A program made the position numbers and the translations under genes. The notes under the pieces were generated by a model that was given only the letters and a program-made list of their open reading frames with translations, was not told the DNA's origin and did not search any database. Shown here piece by piece: positions 46,031-55,652 of a stretch of DNA of 64,000 bases. The DNA comes from Celeribacter indicus. GTDB lineage: Bacteria > Pseudomonadota > Alphaproteobacteria > Rhodobacterales > Rhodobacteraceae. Position 1 is the first letter of the stretch. Each line of letters opens with the position of its first letter. The DNA lies in assembly GCF_000819565.1 (NCBI RefSeq), contig NZ_CP004393.1, positions 4,340,001-4,404,000 on the forward strand, in the 5' to 3' direction.

Positions 46031-46637
46031 ACCACATGCTGCCCGCGGCGCGGTGGGGCCACTCCTCGTCATAGGCCTTGCCGCCGACCCGGCCGTCGGT
46101 GAGGGACGCGAGGATCTCTCCGACCGTGGGCAGGCTGGCACTCTCGTCCCGCCCTTCCCAAAGCCCCGCCCGCATCAGGGCGCGGGCGCATTGGGTATAG
46201 ATCTCCGCGATCCCGAGGACGATCACCGAGCGCGGGTGCTTTCCGTTCACCTCGAAACTTTCGCGCAGCTCCGCGTCGAGCGTGACGAAGGCCCGCCCGT
46301 TCACCCGCACCACGTTGTTCGATCCCGGCACGAAAAACATCAGCGAGGCGCGCGGATCGCGCACGATGTTGCGCAGGCTGTCGATGCGGTTGTTGCCTTG
46401 CCAGTCGGGCAGCGCGAGCGTCCCGGCGTCGAGTTCGCGGACCACCGGAGTGCGGTCGCCACGGGGAGAGGCATCCGTCCCCTCGGGGCCGACGGTCGAG
46501 AGGATGCAGAAGCGCGAGCATTCGATCCATGTCCGGAACTCCGGCGTCAGGCGCCGCGCCACCTTTTCCGTCGCTGCCGGACCGGGCGTCCCATAGAGCG
46601 CCTCGAGCTCCGAAATATCCTGAACGGGTTTCATCAT
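46029..46637 (-). CDS. Pyridoxamine 5'-phosphate oxidase-like flavin/F420-type protein
   Basis: This 202-residue split-barrel (PNPOx-like) protein has RFCILSTVGPEGTDASPRGD near residue 45 and NRIDSLRNIVRDPRASLMFFVPG near 85, which form the flavin-binding half-barrel. The length and the closing region resemble the MSMEG_1061-like subfamily of PNPOx-related proteins rather than true PdxH. The substrate is unknown. The start MMKPVQDISELEALYG is at 46637, and plsC ends 40 bases upstream on the same strand. Confidence 0.83.
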   Translation of the reverse strand: MMKPVQDISELEALYGTPGPAATEKVARRLTPEFRTWIECSRFCILSTVGPEGTDASPRGDRTPVVRELDAGTLALPDWQGNNRIDSLRNIVRDPRASLMFFVPGSNNVVRVNGRAFVTLDAELRESFEVNGKHPRSVIVLGIAEIYTQCARALMRAGLWEGRDESASLPTVGEILASLTDGRVGGKAYDEEWPHRAAGSMW

Positions 46638-46677
46638 GCCGTTTCCTTATCCGCGGAAGATCACCGCAAGATGACAC

Positions 46678-47421
46678 TCATGCCGTCGGAGGAAAGGTGA
46701 ACCCCGCCTCGTCCATCAGCCGGTCGGACGCAGTTTCCACCATCTCTTCCAACCCGGCCATGACCTCCTTCATGTTACGTCCTGCCGGAATGCGCGGCAG
46801 GAACTCGAGCACGGCCGTTCCCCGACCGCGATAGATCCCCTTGCGCCGCCAGAACACGCCGACATTGGTCGCCGCCGGCACGATGTCCTGCCCGGTCTGT
46901 TCGTAGAGCACGCCGGTGCCGATCTTGTAGGGCATCTTCGCCCCCGCCGCGACGCGCGTGCCCTGCGGAAAGATGATGAGCTGACCCGGCATTGCCGCGC
47001 CGGATTTCACATCGGCGATCATCCTCTTGATCGCCTGACCGCGCTTGCCGCGATCGACGGGGATACAGCCGATCTTCCGCGCGTAGAAGCCGACGATGGG
47101 CGCCCAGACGAGCTGCTTCTTCATGATGAACTTCGGACGCGGAAGCGCGCCGCAGAGGAGGATGATGTCGAAGAAGCTCTGGTGTTTCGAGGCGACGAGC
47201 ACCTCGTCGGCGGGGACCTCCCCGCGCACTTCGGAGCGGAGCCCGACGATCACCCGCGCCGAGAACCGCACCCAGCGGCAATAACTGTGGACCGCGACAA
47301 AGGCCATGTCGCGCCGCACCAGCACGAAAGGCGTGAAGATCAGGGCGCAGACGGCCATGGCCAGGTACATCTGGATGATGAAGATGAGAGAGAGGAGCCA
47401 CTGGACAGGATAGGGCATCAC
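46678..47421 (-). CDS. plsC: 1-acyl-sn-glycerol-3-phosphate acyltransferase
   Basis: This 247-residue membrane-associated acyltransferase makes phosphatidic acid. An N-terminal hydrophobic segment (~8-35) precedes the HX4D catalytic motif KHQSFFD near residue 79. The substrate-binding FPQGTR motif is near 151, in place of the commoner EGTR, and VPAATNVGVFWRRKG follows. The ATG overlaps the ftsX stop by four bases, so ftsE-ftsX-plsC form a coupled operon. Confidence 0.92.
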   Translation of the reverse strand: MMPYPVQWLLSLIFIIQMYLAMAVCALIFTPFVLVRRDMAFVAVHSYCRWVRFSARVIVGLRSEVRGEVPADEVLVASKHQSFFDIILLCGALPRPKFIMKKQLVWAPIVGFYARKIGCIPVDRGKRGQAIKRMIADVKSGAAMPGQLIIFPQGTRVAAGAKMPYKIGTGVLYEQTGQDIVPAATNVGVFWRRKGIYRGRGTAVLEFLPRIPAGRNMKEVMAGLEEMVETASDRLMDEAGFTFPPTA

Positions 47422-48320
47422 ATCAACCTCCTCAGCGCCTGCCGCGCGGCGAAGCGGGTCGCGGCAAAGGCGACGAGCGCGGCGAGGACCGGCACGGCCA
47501 GCGGCCAGAGCCAGTCTACGCCTGAGAAGCCGAGCCCGGTGAGCAGTCCCGCCTCGGTATCGGCGCCGGGCAGGAGGGCCACCGCCATCATGCCGAGCAG
47601 CGCTCCGGCGAGGGCACCGCCGAATCCGCGCAGGGTGAAGCGCCGTTCGAAGGCGCCGGCGATGAAGCGATCGGTCGCCCCGACGAGGCGCAGGGTGCCG
47701 ATCACCTGCGCATTGGCCGCAAGCGCCGCGTTGGCGGCCAGCGTGATCATCCCGGCCATGATGCCCGCCATGAGCAGAAGCGAGAGGTATCCCAGAAGGC
47801 GCAGCCGCTCGGCCGCCTTCACCAGCGGCCGCCGCCAGCGGGTGTGATCGTCGAGCACCGCGCCCGGCGCTTCGCCCGCGAGCCGCAGGCGCAGCCCTTC
47901 GGCGTCGAAGCCCGCCTCCGGCGCCTCGACCACCTCGATCAGCGCAGGCAGGGGCAGGGTGTCGACGGGCAGCGACGGACCGAACCAGGGTTCGAGCAGG
48001 GCGCGCTCCTCCTCTGCGCTCAGAAGCCGCGCCGAGGCGACCCCCGGCGTGGTCTCGAGCACCGCGAGCGCGGCGGCGGTCTGCGCCGCCATCTGATCGG
48101 CGGGGGCGGAAATCCGCACGGTGGACGCACGGGCCAGTTCGTTGCCCCAGCGTTCCGCAAGTCGCCCGGTCGCCAGTGACAGCGCGAGGGCGAAGACGGC
48201 GAGAAAGGCCATGGCGGCGGCGGTGACCACAGTGAGCCGGGCGGTGAAGCCGGAGGGCGGCACCACCCGCCCCTGCGCGCGCTCGTTGATCTTCAGGGCC
48301 GAAAGCAGGAGGGTCTTCAC
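47418..48320 (-). CDS. ftsX: Cell division protein FtsX
   Basis: This 300-residue inner-membrane partner of FtsE is shorter and more divergent than the enterobacterial protein, as usual in alphaproteobacteria. It has the four-helix ABC3 layout. The first helix is at ~28-50 (LTVVTAAAMAFLAVFALALSLA), an extracellular domain spans ~55-165, and three helices fall within ~170-290 (YLSLLLMAGIMAGMITLAANAALA and others). The conserved IGTLRLVGATDRFIAGAFERR loop contacts FtsE. It overlaps ftsE and plsC by four bases each. FtsEX controls septal peptidoglycan hydrolysis. Confidence 0.9.
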   Translation of the reverse strand: MKTLLLSALKINERAQGRVVPPSGFTARLTVVTAAAMAFLAVFALALSLATGRLAERWGNELARASTVRISAPADQMAAQTAAALAVLETTPGVASARLLSAEEERALLEPWFGPSLPVDTLPLPALIEVVEAPEAGFDAEGLRLRLAGEAPGAVLDDHTRWRRPLVKAAERLRLLGYLSLLLMAGIMAGMITLAANAALAANAQVIGTLRLVGATDRFIAGAFERRFTLRGFGGALAGALLGMMAVALLPGADTEAGLLTGLGFSGVDWLWPLAVPVLAALVAFAATRFAARQALRRLM

Positions 48321-48988
48321 AGATCGACCCCCGCTTGCTGAATGCGGCGGTTGGAGATGCGCAGCACGCGGGCCTGGACCTGCGCCTTCGACTGGCGGAT
48401 GAGATGCAGGTCGTGGGTGGCGATCACGACGGTCTTTCCCATCCGGTTGAGTTCGATGAGCAGTTGCAGGAGCCGCAGGGACATGTCCCAGTCGACATTC
48501 CCCGTCGGCTCGTCGGCGAGGATGACCTCCGGCGACATGATCACGGCGCGGGCGAGCGCGGCGCGCTGCCGCTCCCCGCCCGACAACTCACGCGGCAGAG
48601 ACCGCGCCTGGTCCGACAGCCCGACCCATGCGAGAAGATCGGCGAGGTCCTGATCCATGCGCGGCCGGTCCGCCACCGTGAGCGGCAGCGCGACGTTCTC
48701 GGCAAGGCTCAGGTGATCGAGGAACTGGCAGTCCTGATGCACCACGCCGATCCGGCGCCGCAGTTGCGCCACCTCGTCCCGGCCCATCTCGCGCGTGTTC
48801 TGCCCGAAGAGCGTGACCCGCCCCGCGCTCGCCTGAAGCTCGCGATAGCAGAGTTTCAGAAAGGTCGTCTTCCCGGCGCCCGAAGGTCCGGTCAGGAAAT
48901 GAAAGGAACCCGGAGGCAGAGAGAGAGACATCTCCGTCAACAGCTCCCGCCCGCCGTAGCCGTAGCTCACATCCTGAAACTCGATCAC
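48317..48988 (-). CDS. ftsE: Cell division ATP-binding protein FtsE
   Basis: This 223-residue ABC ATPase of the cell-division FtsEX complex has IEFQDVSYGYGGRELLTEMSLSLPPGSF at the start, Walker A GPSGAGKTT near residue 38, signature LSGGERQR near 138, Walker B VILADEPTGNVD near 158, and the switch His in IATHDLHL. It is the first gene of ftsE-ftsX-plsC. The 156-bp space to the divergent zinc-ribbon gene must hold both promoters. Confidence 0.95.
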   Translation of the reverse strand: MIEFQDVSYGYGGRELLTEMSLSLPPGSFHFLTGPSGAGKTTFLKLCYRELQASAGRVTLFGQNTREMGRDEVAQLRRRIGVVHQDCQFLDHLSLAENVALPLTVADRPRMDQDLADLLAWVGLSDQARSLPRELSGGERQRAALARAVIMSPEVILADEPTGNVDWDMSLRLLQLLIELNRMGKTVVIATHDLHLIRQSKAQVQARVLRISNRRIQQAGVDL

Positions 48989-49144
48989 ATGAAACCCCTG
49001 TCGCCCGTTCGCGACAGTTTTGCCTCACCGGCTGAAAGCTTTCAATCCAACTGTCGCAAAAACATGGACAATCTTTTCGGGACCGTTAACACTTCCGAAA
49101 AACAAGTGGCGCCAAATGCCCCGACGGTGCTGGTGAGGGTAGTT

Positions 49145-50158
49145 ATGCGGCTGATTTGTCCCAATTGCGGGGCCCAATACGAGGTGGACGCCCGCGTCAT
49201 CCCCGACGCGGGCCGGGACGTGCAGTGCTCTAACTGCGGCCACACCTGGTTCCAGAATCCGCCGCATCTCGACGCCGATCTGGCCGACGAGCTCGGATAT
49301 GACGCCCCGACGGGCGCCGAGGCGGAGGACGAAACAGAGGATGCCCAGGTGCCGGTGCCTCCCGTTCACGCCTTCGACACGTCCGAATCCGACGAGCTTC
49401 CCGCCTCCGAACAGTCCCCCTCTGCCTCTGCCGCCACCGCGGCCCCGGCCGGGCAGGATCCCGCCGACGACGCCGGCGCCGCAGAACCGGAGGATGTCCC
49501 GGCCGGAGACGAAGACGCGATGCCCGGCCTCAGTGAAGTGGAGGACGAGCCGGAGATCGCCGCGGCGGAGGGTCCGCTCCCTGCGCCGCGCGGGTCCGGG
49601 ATCAAGGAAAGCGTGCGCGACATCCTGCGTGCGGAGGTCGAATTCGATCAGGAAATGCGCCGCGGCGCGCCCGACACGCTCGAAAGCCAACCCGAGCTCG
49701 GGCTCGATGAGCCGGCGCAGGATCCCGCAAGACAAAGCCTGCGCGACCGGATGGCCCGGCTGCGCGGGCTCGAGAGTGCCGCGAGCGCCGCCGCGGGAAC
49801 TGGCGCGGCGACGGCCAAGCGCCGCGATCTCCTGCCCGATATCGAGGAGATAAACTCGACACTCAGCCCCGCCTCCGACCGGGACGAGGACGGCACCGTG
49901 CCCGATGCGGAGACCCGCCGCGCACGGGCCGAACGCTCGGGCTTCCGTACCGCGTTCTCGGTCCTCGTGCTGGTCTCGGTGCTGCTCGTGGCGCTCTACG
50001 TTCTTGCGCCGATGATCGCGGGACGGGTGCCCGCCCTCGCCTCCGCGATGGAGGGGTACATCTCCGGGGCCAATGCTTTCCGCACATGGCTCGACGGGAT
50101 CATGGAAAACGCGGGCGCGCGGCTCAACGCCCTTCTCAACCAGCTCAACGGCGCCTGA
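49145..50158 (+). CDS. MJ0042-type zinc-ribbon membrane protein
   Basis: This 337-residue protein has an N-terminal zinc ribbon with cysteines near 5, 8, 28 and 31 (CPNC and CSNC). A long acidic, Ala/Pro/Glu-rich disordered linker follows (~50-250). A single membrane helix at about 262-285 (FSVLVLVSVLLVALYVLAPMIAG) leads to a short C-terminal periplasmic segment. The ATG at 49145 is chosen because the ribbon begins directly there. Function is unknown; proteins of this layout sit divergent to ftsEX in Rhodobacterales, which hints at an envelope or division role. Confidence 0.85.
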   Translation: MRLICPNCGAQYEVDARVIPDAGRDVQCSNCGHTWFQNPPHLDADLADELGYDAPTGAEAEDETEDAQVPVPPVHAFDTSESDELPASEQSPSASAATAAPAGQDPADDAGAAEPEDVPAGDEDAMPGLSEVEDEPEIAAAEGPLPAPRGSGIKESVRDILRAEVEFDQEMRRGAPDTLESQPELGLDEPAQDPARQSLRDRMARLRGLESAASAAAGTGAATAKRRDLLPDIEEINSTLSPASDRDEDGTVPDAETRRARAERSGFRTAFSVLVLVSVLLVALYVLAPMIAGRVPALASAMEGYISGANAFRTWLDGIMENAGARLNALLNQLNGA

Positions 50159-50179
50159 TCCGGGCCCTGACGCCGCGGG

Positions 50180-52738
50180 TCAGAACCGGTCGAGCAGCCG
50201 GTTCAGATAATCTCGTTCTTCCGCAGAGCGTTCCTGTTCGGCCGACCTGCGCCGGATCTCGTCGAGCAGTTCCTCCGCCCGCCGATAGACGTCCTCGCCC
50301 TCATAGAGCTCCTCGTCGGATCCGAACCGTCCCGTGTCGCCAGCCGATCGCCCGAGCGGATCGCGGCGCGCCGGATCGGCACCGTTGTTGCCGCCGTCCT
50401 GTCCGGGCTGCCCGTCCTGCTGGTCCTGCTGATTTTCGGCCTGCTGCTCGCCGAGCTGACGCATGCCTTCGCGCAGGGCCTCCATCGCCTCGGCCTGATT
50501 GTCGAGCGCGCCGGACAGATCGCCCTCGGCAAGCCGGTCCTCGGCCTCGTCCATCGCCCGATCCGCACGGTCGAGGGCGCCCCCGAGCGTGTTCTCATCG
50601 CCCCCCGTGCCCCCGCCGGGCATCTGCTGGCGCTGGCGGTTCAGTTCGTTGCGCAGGGCGCGCTGCCGCTCGGCAAGCGTCCCCTCGTCGGGTCCGCCGC
50701 CCTGCCCCTGCTGCCGGCCTCCGGGCTCTCCGCCCTGACCGTCCTGACCCTGCTGTTGTCCCTGCTGCTGCCCCTGGTCCTGGCCCTGCTGGCCCCCTTG
50801 CTGCTGCCCGAACTGCTCCTGAAGGTCGGAGAAGGTGTCGTCGTTCAGCTCCTGCTGGTCGCGCAGCATGTCCTGAAGGCCCTGCATCTGCTGGTTGCCC
50901 TGCCCCTGGCCCTGCCCTTGCGTCACCCGCATGTTCTCGAGCATCTCTGCGAGCATGTCGAGAAGCTGCTGCGCCTCGGCCATCCGGCCCTGCTCCATCA
51001 GTTCCTGGATCCGGTCCATCAGCTCCTGGAGCTGGTCCTGGGTGATCTCCTGACCCTGCTCGCCCTGATCCGGCTGATCCGTGCCGTCCTCCTGCTCGCC
51101 CTGCTGCTCGGCAAGCTGCTGCATGTAGTCGCGGGTCGCCTCGCGCAGCTCCTCCATGAGCCGGGCGATCTCCTCGGGGGTGGCACCGTCGCGCATTGCC
51201 TCACTGAGACGTTCCTGTGCCCGGTGCAGCCGCGCAAGCGCCTCCTTCAGCTCGCCGTCCTCAAGCTCGACCGCGATCTCCCAGAGCTCCTGCGCGATCT
51301 GGTCGAGTTGCTCGTCGGTGAGCGCGCCCTCGCGCGTCTCGATCTGGTCGACGGTGCCGCGCAGACGGAAGAAATCGTTCATGTTGTCGAAGACCTCGTT
51401 GGGGTCCACCGTCGCCGCGCGCAGCACCTGCGCCGCCCGTGTGGCGTTCTCGCGGTTCCACAACAATTCGCGCCGCACATCCACGATCGCCGCCGCCAGC
51501 GGATCGAAGAACCGCCGCGTCGGCAGGATCCCCTCCCCAAGCGCCTCCTCGCTCGCCTGCCCGGCCTCATCCCACGCGGTGAGCGAGATCTGCACCGGCA
51601 GCCCGGCAAAGGGATGCTCTGCGAGGTTTTCCGCGATCATCCCCTCTATCTCGCCGCGATTGCCTGTCTGCGGCAGGGCGACCGGCACTTCCACCGCCGG
51701 ACGATCCTCGGGCGGAAGCTGGTAGCCGTAGCGCGCTTCCACGGCCTCCGGGTCGCGGGTGATCGTCAGGACCGCGCGCGCGACGCCGAAATCGTCGCTG
51801 AGGCGGAAATTCTGCCGCATCTCGCCCGACGGGGCGCGGGTCATCGCATCCACGAGTTCGGCTTCGGGCGGCCGGTCGGGTTGCAGCGCGACGTTCCAGA
51901 GACGGCCGGTCGGACCGTCGATCTCGATCTCGCCCTCCTGCCGGATGGGAAAATCGCGCGCCTCGGAGGGTGTCTCTCCCGAGACGGTCTCCCGCAGCGT
52001 CAGAACGCCGTCCTCGCCATAGAAACGGACCGTCACGTCGGCGCCCTTTGGCACCTCGAAGCCCTCTCCAAGGTCGCCGAGATAGAGCGTCGGCTTGCCT
52101 GAATAGGAAGGCGGTCGCACCCAACCCTCCCAGATCGGACCCATCGCGATCTCCGGCCCGCCCGTGCCGAGATCGCCCGCGGTGCGCGCCCGGTCGAAAG
52201 AGCCGAAGACGAGCCCCATGCCGAGCGTCGTCAGTGCGACGAGCCGCAGCGCGAAGGGATCCCGCGGTGCAAGGCGCAGCATCGGCGCGACGGCCCGCAC
52301 TGCGACCAGTCGGTCGATCATGCGCCGCCGGTGCGCAGCCCAGAGGCTTTCGGAGGCAGGATCTCCCGCCCCGGCGAGCGGCGCGTCGCTCAGCGCCTGA
52401 AGCGGACGGCCCGGCAGCCTCGCATCGACGCGGGCGAGAGCCAAGCCTTTGCCGGGAAGGCGGAACCGACGCAGCCCGAGCGCGAAGGCGACGAGCAGAA
52501 CGACGCCCGCGCCGATCAGCAGCCCCATGCGCAAGGAGGTCGGAAAGAGATCGTGGACCCCCAGAAGGGCAAGACCCGTGAAGAAGCACAGCAGCGAGAA
52601 GAAGGGCCAGAGGGCCTGACCGGCGCGTTCGAACAGCAGCCCCGCCCATGTGGCACGCAGCGCAGTCCTCACCCGTCGGGCGAGGCTCCTGGTCAGATCC
52701 TGATCGAGCTTTCGGTCAAACGCCATCGGTCTCGCCAA
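50180..52738 (-). CDS. DUF4175 / TIGR02302 family large membrane protein
   Basis: This 852-residue alphaproteobacterial protein of unknown function has two or three membrane helices near the N-terminus (~50-95 and ~165-185), a long soluble region, and a Gln-rich C-terminal third. Around residues 560-720 it contains many QG, QQG and GQ dipeptide runs (50.6-50.9 kb), followed by coiled-coil-prone AEDRLAEGDLSGAL segments. The extreme end (RRSAEQERSAEERDYLNRLLDRF) is a family hallmark. It is the last gene of argH-lipoprotein-lysA-DUF4175. Repetitive Gln/Gly coding may make this stretch prone to length variation. Confidence 0.88.
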   Translation of the reverse strand: MARPMAFDRKLDQDLTRSLARRVRTALRATWAGLLFERAGQALWPFFSLLCFFTGLALLGVHDLFPTSLRMGLLIGAGVVLLVAFALGLRRFRLPGKGLALARVDARLPGRPLQALSDAPLAGAGDPASESLWAAHRRRMIDRLVAVRAVAPMLRLAPRDPFALRLVALTTLGMGLVFGSFDRARTAGDLGTGGPEIAMGPIWEGWVRPPSYSGKPTLYLGDLGEGFEVPKGADVTVRFYGEDGVLTLRETVSGETPSEARDFPIRQEGEIEIDGPTGRLWNVALQPDRPPEAELVDAMTRAPSGEMRQNFRLSDDFGVARAVLTITRDPEAVEARYGYQLPPEDRPAVEVPVALPQTGNRGEIEGMIAENLAEHPFAGLPVQISLTAWDEAGQASEEALGEGILPTRRFFDPLAAAIVDVRRELLWNRENATRAAQVLRAATVDPNEVFDNMNDFFRLRGTVDQIETREGALTDEQLDQIAQELWEIAVELEDGELKEALARLHRAQERLSEAMRDGATPEEIARLMEELREATRDYMQQLAEQQGEQEDGTDQPDQGEQGQEITQDQLQELMDRIQELMEQGRMAEAQQLLDMLAEMLENMRVTQGQGQGQGNQQMQGLQDMLRDQQELNDDTFSDLQEQFGQQQGGQQGQDQGQQQGQQQGQDGQGGEPGGRQQGQGGGPDEGTLAERQRALRNELNRQRQQMPGGGTGGDENTLGGALDRADRAMDEAEDRLAEGDLSGALDNQAEAMEALREGMRQLGEQQAENQQDQQDGQPGQDGGNNGADPARRDPLGRSAGDTGRFGSDEELYEGEDVYRRAEELLDEIRRRSAEQERSAEERDYLNRLLDRF

Positions 52739-52774
52739 TCCGGCCCGCTCGCGCCGCGCCGGATCGCGGGACGT

Positions 52775-54040
52775 TCAGAGCCACACCGGAATGCTATCCC
52801 GGTTTATCATCTCTTCATAGCTCGGGCGCGGCCGGATGACAGCGAATTGATCGCCCTTCACGAGGACCTCCGGCACGAGCGGACGCGAATTGTATTCCGA
52901 GGCCATCACCGCGCCATAGGCCCCCGCGGAACGGAAGGCGACGAGATCGCCCTCCCCGAGCGCGGGCATGTGGCGCGCCTTGGCGAAGGTGTCGCCGGTC
53001 TCGCAGACGGGGCCGACGATATCGACGGCGGACTGTTCCGCACCGGCCTCGGGTTCGATCACCGGCACGATGTCGTGATGCGCGTCATACATCGACGGCC
53101 GCACGAGATCGTTCATCGCCGCGTCGAGGATCAGGAAATCGCGCCCCGCGCCATGCTTGAGATAGATCACCGAGGAGACGAGCAATCCGGCGTTCCCGGA
53201 GATCAGCCTCCCCGGCTCGATCTCGATCTCGCAGCCGAGATGCCCCACGGTGCGCCGGATCACCTCGCCATATTCGACCGGCAGGGGCGGTGCGGTGTTC
53301 GAACGCTCATAGGGAATGCCGAGGCCGCCGCCGAGGTCGAGCCGGCGGATGTCGTGCCCGTCGGCTCGCAGCGCCCCGGTCAGTTCGGCGACCCTGGAGA
53401 AGGCAAGCTCGAACGGCTCGAGCTCGGTGAGCTGCGAGCCGATATGCACGTCGATCCCGATCACGTCGATCCCGGCCATCGCGCCCGCGCGGCGATAGAC
53501 CTCGCGGCAGGTCGAGATCGGAATGCCGAACTTGTTCTCCGATTTCCCCGTGGCGATCTTCGCATGGGTCTTCGCATCGACGTCGGGATTCACCCGGATC
53601 GCCACCGGCGCCTTCACGCCAAGCGACACCGCCACCTCGTCGAGCGCCTCGAGCTCGGGCTCGCTTTCGACGTTGAACTGCCGGATGCCGCCCGTGAGCG
53701 CCTGCCGCATTTCCGCGCGCGTCTTGCCCACGCCGGAAAACACGATCCGCTCACCGGGCACGCCCGCCGCCTTCGCCTTCAGATATTCGCCGATGGACAC
53801 CACGTCGATGCCCGCGCCGAGCTCGCACATGAGCTTCAGTACGGCGAGGTTGGAATTCGACTTCATCGCGAAACAGACGAGGTGATCCATTCCCGCAAGC
53901 GCCTCGTCGAACAGCCTGAAATGCCGCGTAAGCGTCGCGGTGGAATAGACGTAGAACGGCGTTCCGACCTGCTGGGCGATCTCGGACAGCGAAACATCCT
54001 CGGCATGAAGCACGCCGTTCTTGTAGAGGAAATGATCCAT
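52775..54040 (-). CDS. lysA: Diaminopimelate decarboxylase
   Basis: This 421-residue PLP enzyme (fold type III) converts meso-diaminopimelate to lysine. The Schiff-base lysine is in VCFAMKSNSNLAVL near residue 60, the glycine-rich phosphate loop is in LDLGGGLGIPY near 237-247, and HIGSQLTELEPF lies near 200. C-terminal CETGDTFAKARHMPALGEGDLVAF supplies the active-site cysteine, and SAGAYGAVMASEYNSRP follows. Starts 31 bases after the small lipoprotein stop. Confidence 0.96.
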   Translation of the reverse strand: MDHFLYKNGVLHAEDVSLSEIAQQVGTPFYVYSTATLTRHFRLFDEALAGMDHLVCFAMKSNSNLAVLKLMCELGAGIDVVSIGEYLKAKAAGVPGERIVFSGVGKTRAEMRQALTGGIRQFNVESEPELEALDEVAVSLGVKAPVAIRVNPDVDAKTHAKIATGKSENKFGIPISTCREVYRRAGAMAGIDVIGIDVHIGSQLTELEPFELAFSRVAELTGALRADGHDIRRLDLGGGLGIPYERSNTAPPLPVEYGEVIRRTVGHLGCEIEIEPGRLISGNAGLLVSSVIYLKHGAGRDFLILDAAMNDLVRPSMYDAHHDIVPVIEPEAGAEQSAVDIVGPVCETGDTFAKARHMPALGEGDLVAFRSAGAYGAVMASEYNSRPLVPEVLVKGDQFAVIRPRPSYEEMINRDSIPVWL

Positions 54041-54071
54041 GGGCTCTCTTTCGGAACGCGGCGGAGGCGCG

Positions 54072-54251
54072 TCAATTCGTGGGGAAATTCAACGGAAAGT
54101 GAATGTTGACGGAGGTGTCAGTATAGCTCCCCCACTTCGAATTCACGCCGACCGTGGTCCGCGCGTGAACTTCCGGCTGAACGGGCTCTCCTTCGACGCC
54201 GCAGGCGGACAGGCCGACCGCCACCGTCAGGGCCGCAACGATACGCTTCAT
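54072..54251 (-). CDS. Small lipoprotein between argH and lysA, LptM-like candidate
   Basis: This 59-residue lipoprotein has the signal peptide [17 protein letters not shown] with a lipobox LSAC and cysteine at position 17, so the mature protein is about 43 residues and membrane-attached. The sequence after the cysteine, [11 protein letters not shown], resembles the CGxKGPxxxP start of LptM/YifL proteins, which assist LPS transport. lptM is also often encoded beside lysA. The ATG at 54251 overlaps the argH stop by four bases and follows AAGGAGAGG. The remainder ([16 protein letters not shown]) is not LptM-like, so the assignment is tentative. Confidence 0.75.
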   Translation of the reverse strand: MKRIVAALTVAVGLSACGVEGEPVQPEVHARTTVGVNSKWGSYTDTSVNIHFPLNFPTN

Positions 54252-55639
54252 CCAAGCCTCTCCTTCCACCGCGCGATCTGGGCACGCACCTGTTCGGGCG
54301 CCGTGCCGCCATAGCTTGTGCGCGAGGCGACGGAATTTTCAACCGTCAAGACGTCGTACACGCCTTCGGTGATCGCATCGTGAACGGAGCGCATCTCCGC
54401 AAGGGTCAGATCGGGCAGGTCCACGCCCTTCGTCTCGGCCATCGCGACGAGCGCACCGGTGACGTGATGGGCGTCCCGGAACGGCAGCCCCGCCTCGCGC
54501 ACCAGCCAGTCGGCCAGATCCGTCGCCGTCGAAAAGCCGGACGCCGCCGCGGCGCGCAGCTTGTCCACGTTCGCGGTCATGTCCGACACCATACCAGTCA
54601 TCGCCGCAAGCGCCAGCATCAGCGTGTCGGCAGCGTCGAAGACCTGTTCCTTGTCTTCCTGCATGTCCTTGGAATAGGCGAGCGGAAGCCCCTTCATCAC
54701 CGTGAAGAGCGCGATCATCGCGCCGACGATGCGGCCGATCTTCGCGCGGATGAGCTCGGCCGCGTCCGGGTTCTTCTTCTGCGGCATGATCGAGGAACCG
54801 GTGGAGAAGCGGTCCGACAGGGTGACGAAGCGGAATTGCGCGGAGGACCAGATCACGAGTTCCTCGGCGAAGCGCGACAGGTGCATCGCGCAGATCGAGG
54901 CCGAGGACAGGAATTCGAGCGCGAAATCGCGGTCGGCCACGGCATCGAGCGAGTTGGCCGCAGGGCGGTCGAAGCCCAGCGCCTCCGCCGTCATGTGCCG
55001 GTCGATCGCAAACCCCGTCCCCGCGAGCGCGGCGGCGCCGAGCGGGCTTTCGTTCATCCGCGCGCGCGCATCGGCAAAGCGGGACATGTCGCGCCCGAAC
55101 ATCTCCACATAGGCCATCATGTGATGACCCCAGGTGACCGGCTGCGCGGTCTGCAAGTGGGTGAAACCCGGCATCACCCAGTCCGCACCCGCCTCCGCCT
55201 GCGCGATCAGCGCACGGATCAGCGCCTCGAGCCCGGAGATCGCCGCGTCGATCTGATCGCGGGTCCAGAGTTTGAAATCGGTCGCCACCTGATCGTTGCG
55301 CGACCGCGCCGTGTGCAGGCGCCCGGCGGGTTCGCCGATGATCTCCTTCAGGCGCGCCTCAACATTCATGTGAATGTCCTCGAGCGCGGTGGAAAAGGTG
55401 AACTCACCCGCCTCGATCTCTGACAAAACCGTGAGAAGCCCTTTCCGAATGGCCTCCGCATCGTTATCGCTGAGGATGCCCTGTCGGGCGAGCATCGCAG
55501 CATGGGCCCGCGACCCCGCGATATCCTGCGAGGCGAGGCGTTTGTCGAAATCGACGGAGGCATTGATCGCTTCCATGATGGCATCCGGCCCCGCGGCGAA
55601 CCGCCCGCCCCACATCGCATTTGATTTCTTGTCGGCCAT
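54248..55639 (-). CDS. argH: Argininosuccinate lyase
   Basis: This 463-residue enzyme is the final step of arginine synthesis, splitting argininosuccinate to arginine and fumarate. It shows [27 protein letters not shown] near the start, [10 protein letters not shown] and [17 protein letters not shown] around 85-115, [12 protein letters not shown] [19 protein letters not shown], and the superfamily signature [12 protein letters not shown] near 277. The ATG at 55639 begins the conserved [12 protein letters not shown]; the longer frame is an extension. Only 13 bases separate it from the divergent tlpA-like start. Confidence 0.96.
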   Translation of the reverse strand: MADKKSNAMWGGRFAAGPDAIMEAINASVDFDKRLASQDIAGSRAHAAMLARQGILSDNDAEAIRKGLLTVLSEIEAGEFTFSTALEDIHMNVEARLKEIIGEPAGRLHTARSRNDQVATDFKLWTRDQIDAAISGLEALIRALIAQAEAGADWVMPGFTHLQTAQPVTWGHHMMAYVEMFGRDMSRFADARARMNESPLGAAALAGTGFAIDRHMTAEALGFDRPAANSLDAVADRDFALEFLSSASICAMHLSRFAEELVIWSSAQFRFVTLSDRFSTGSSIMPQKKNPDAAELIRAKIGRIVGAMIALFTVMKGLPLAYSKDMQEDKEQVFDAADTLMLALAAMTGMVSDMTANVDKLRAAAASGFSTATDLADWLVREAGLPFRDAHHVTGALVAMAETKGVDLPDLTLAEMRSVHDAITEGVYDVLTVENSVASRTSYGGTAPEQVRAQIARWKERLG

Positions 55640-55652
55640 GGATGTGTCCCGC

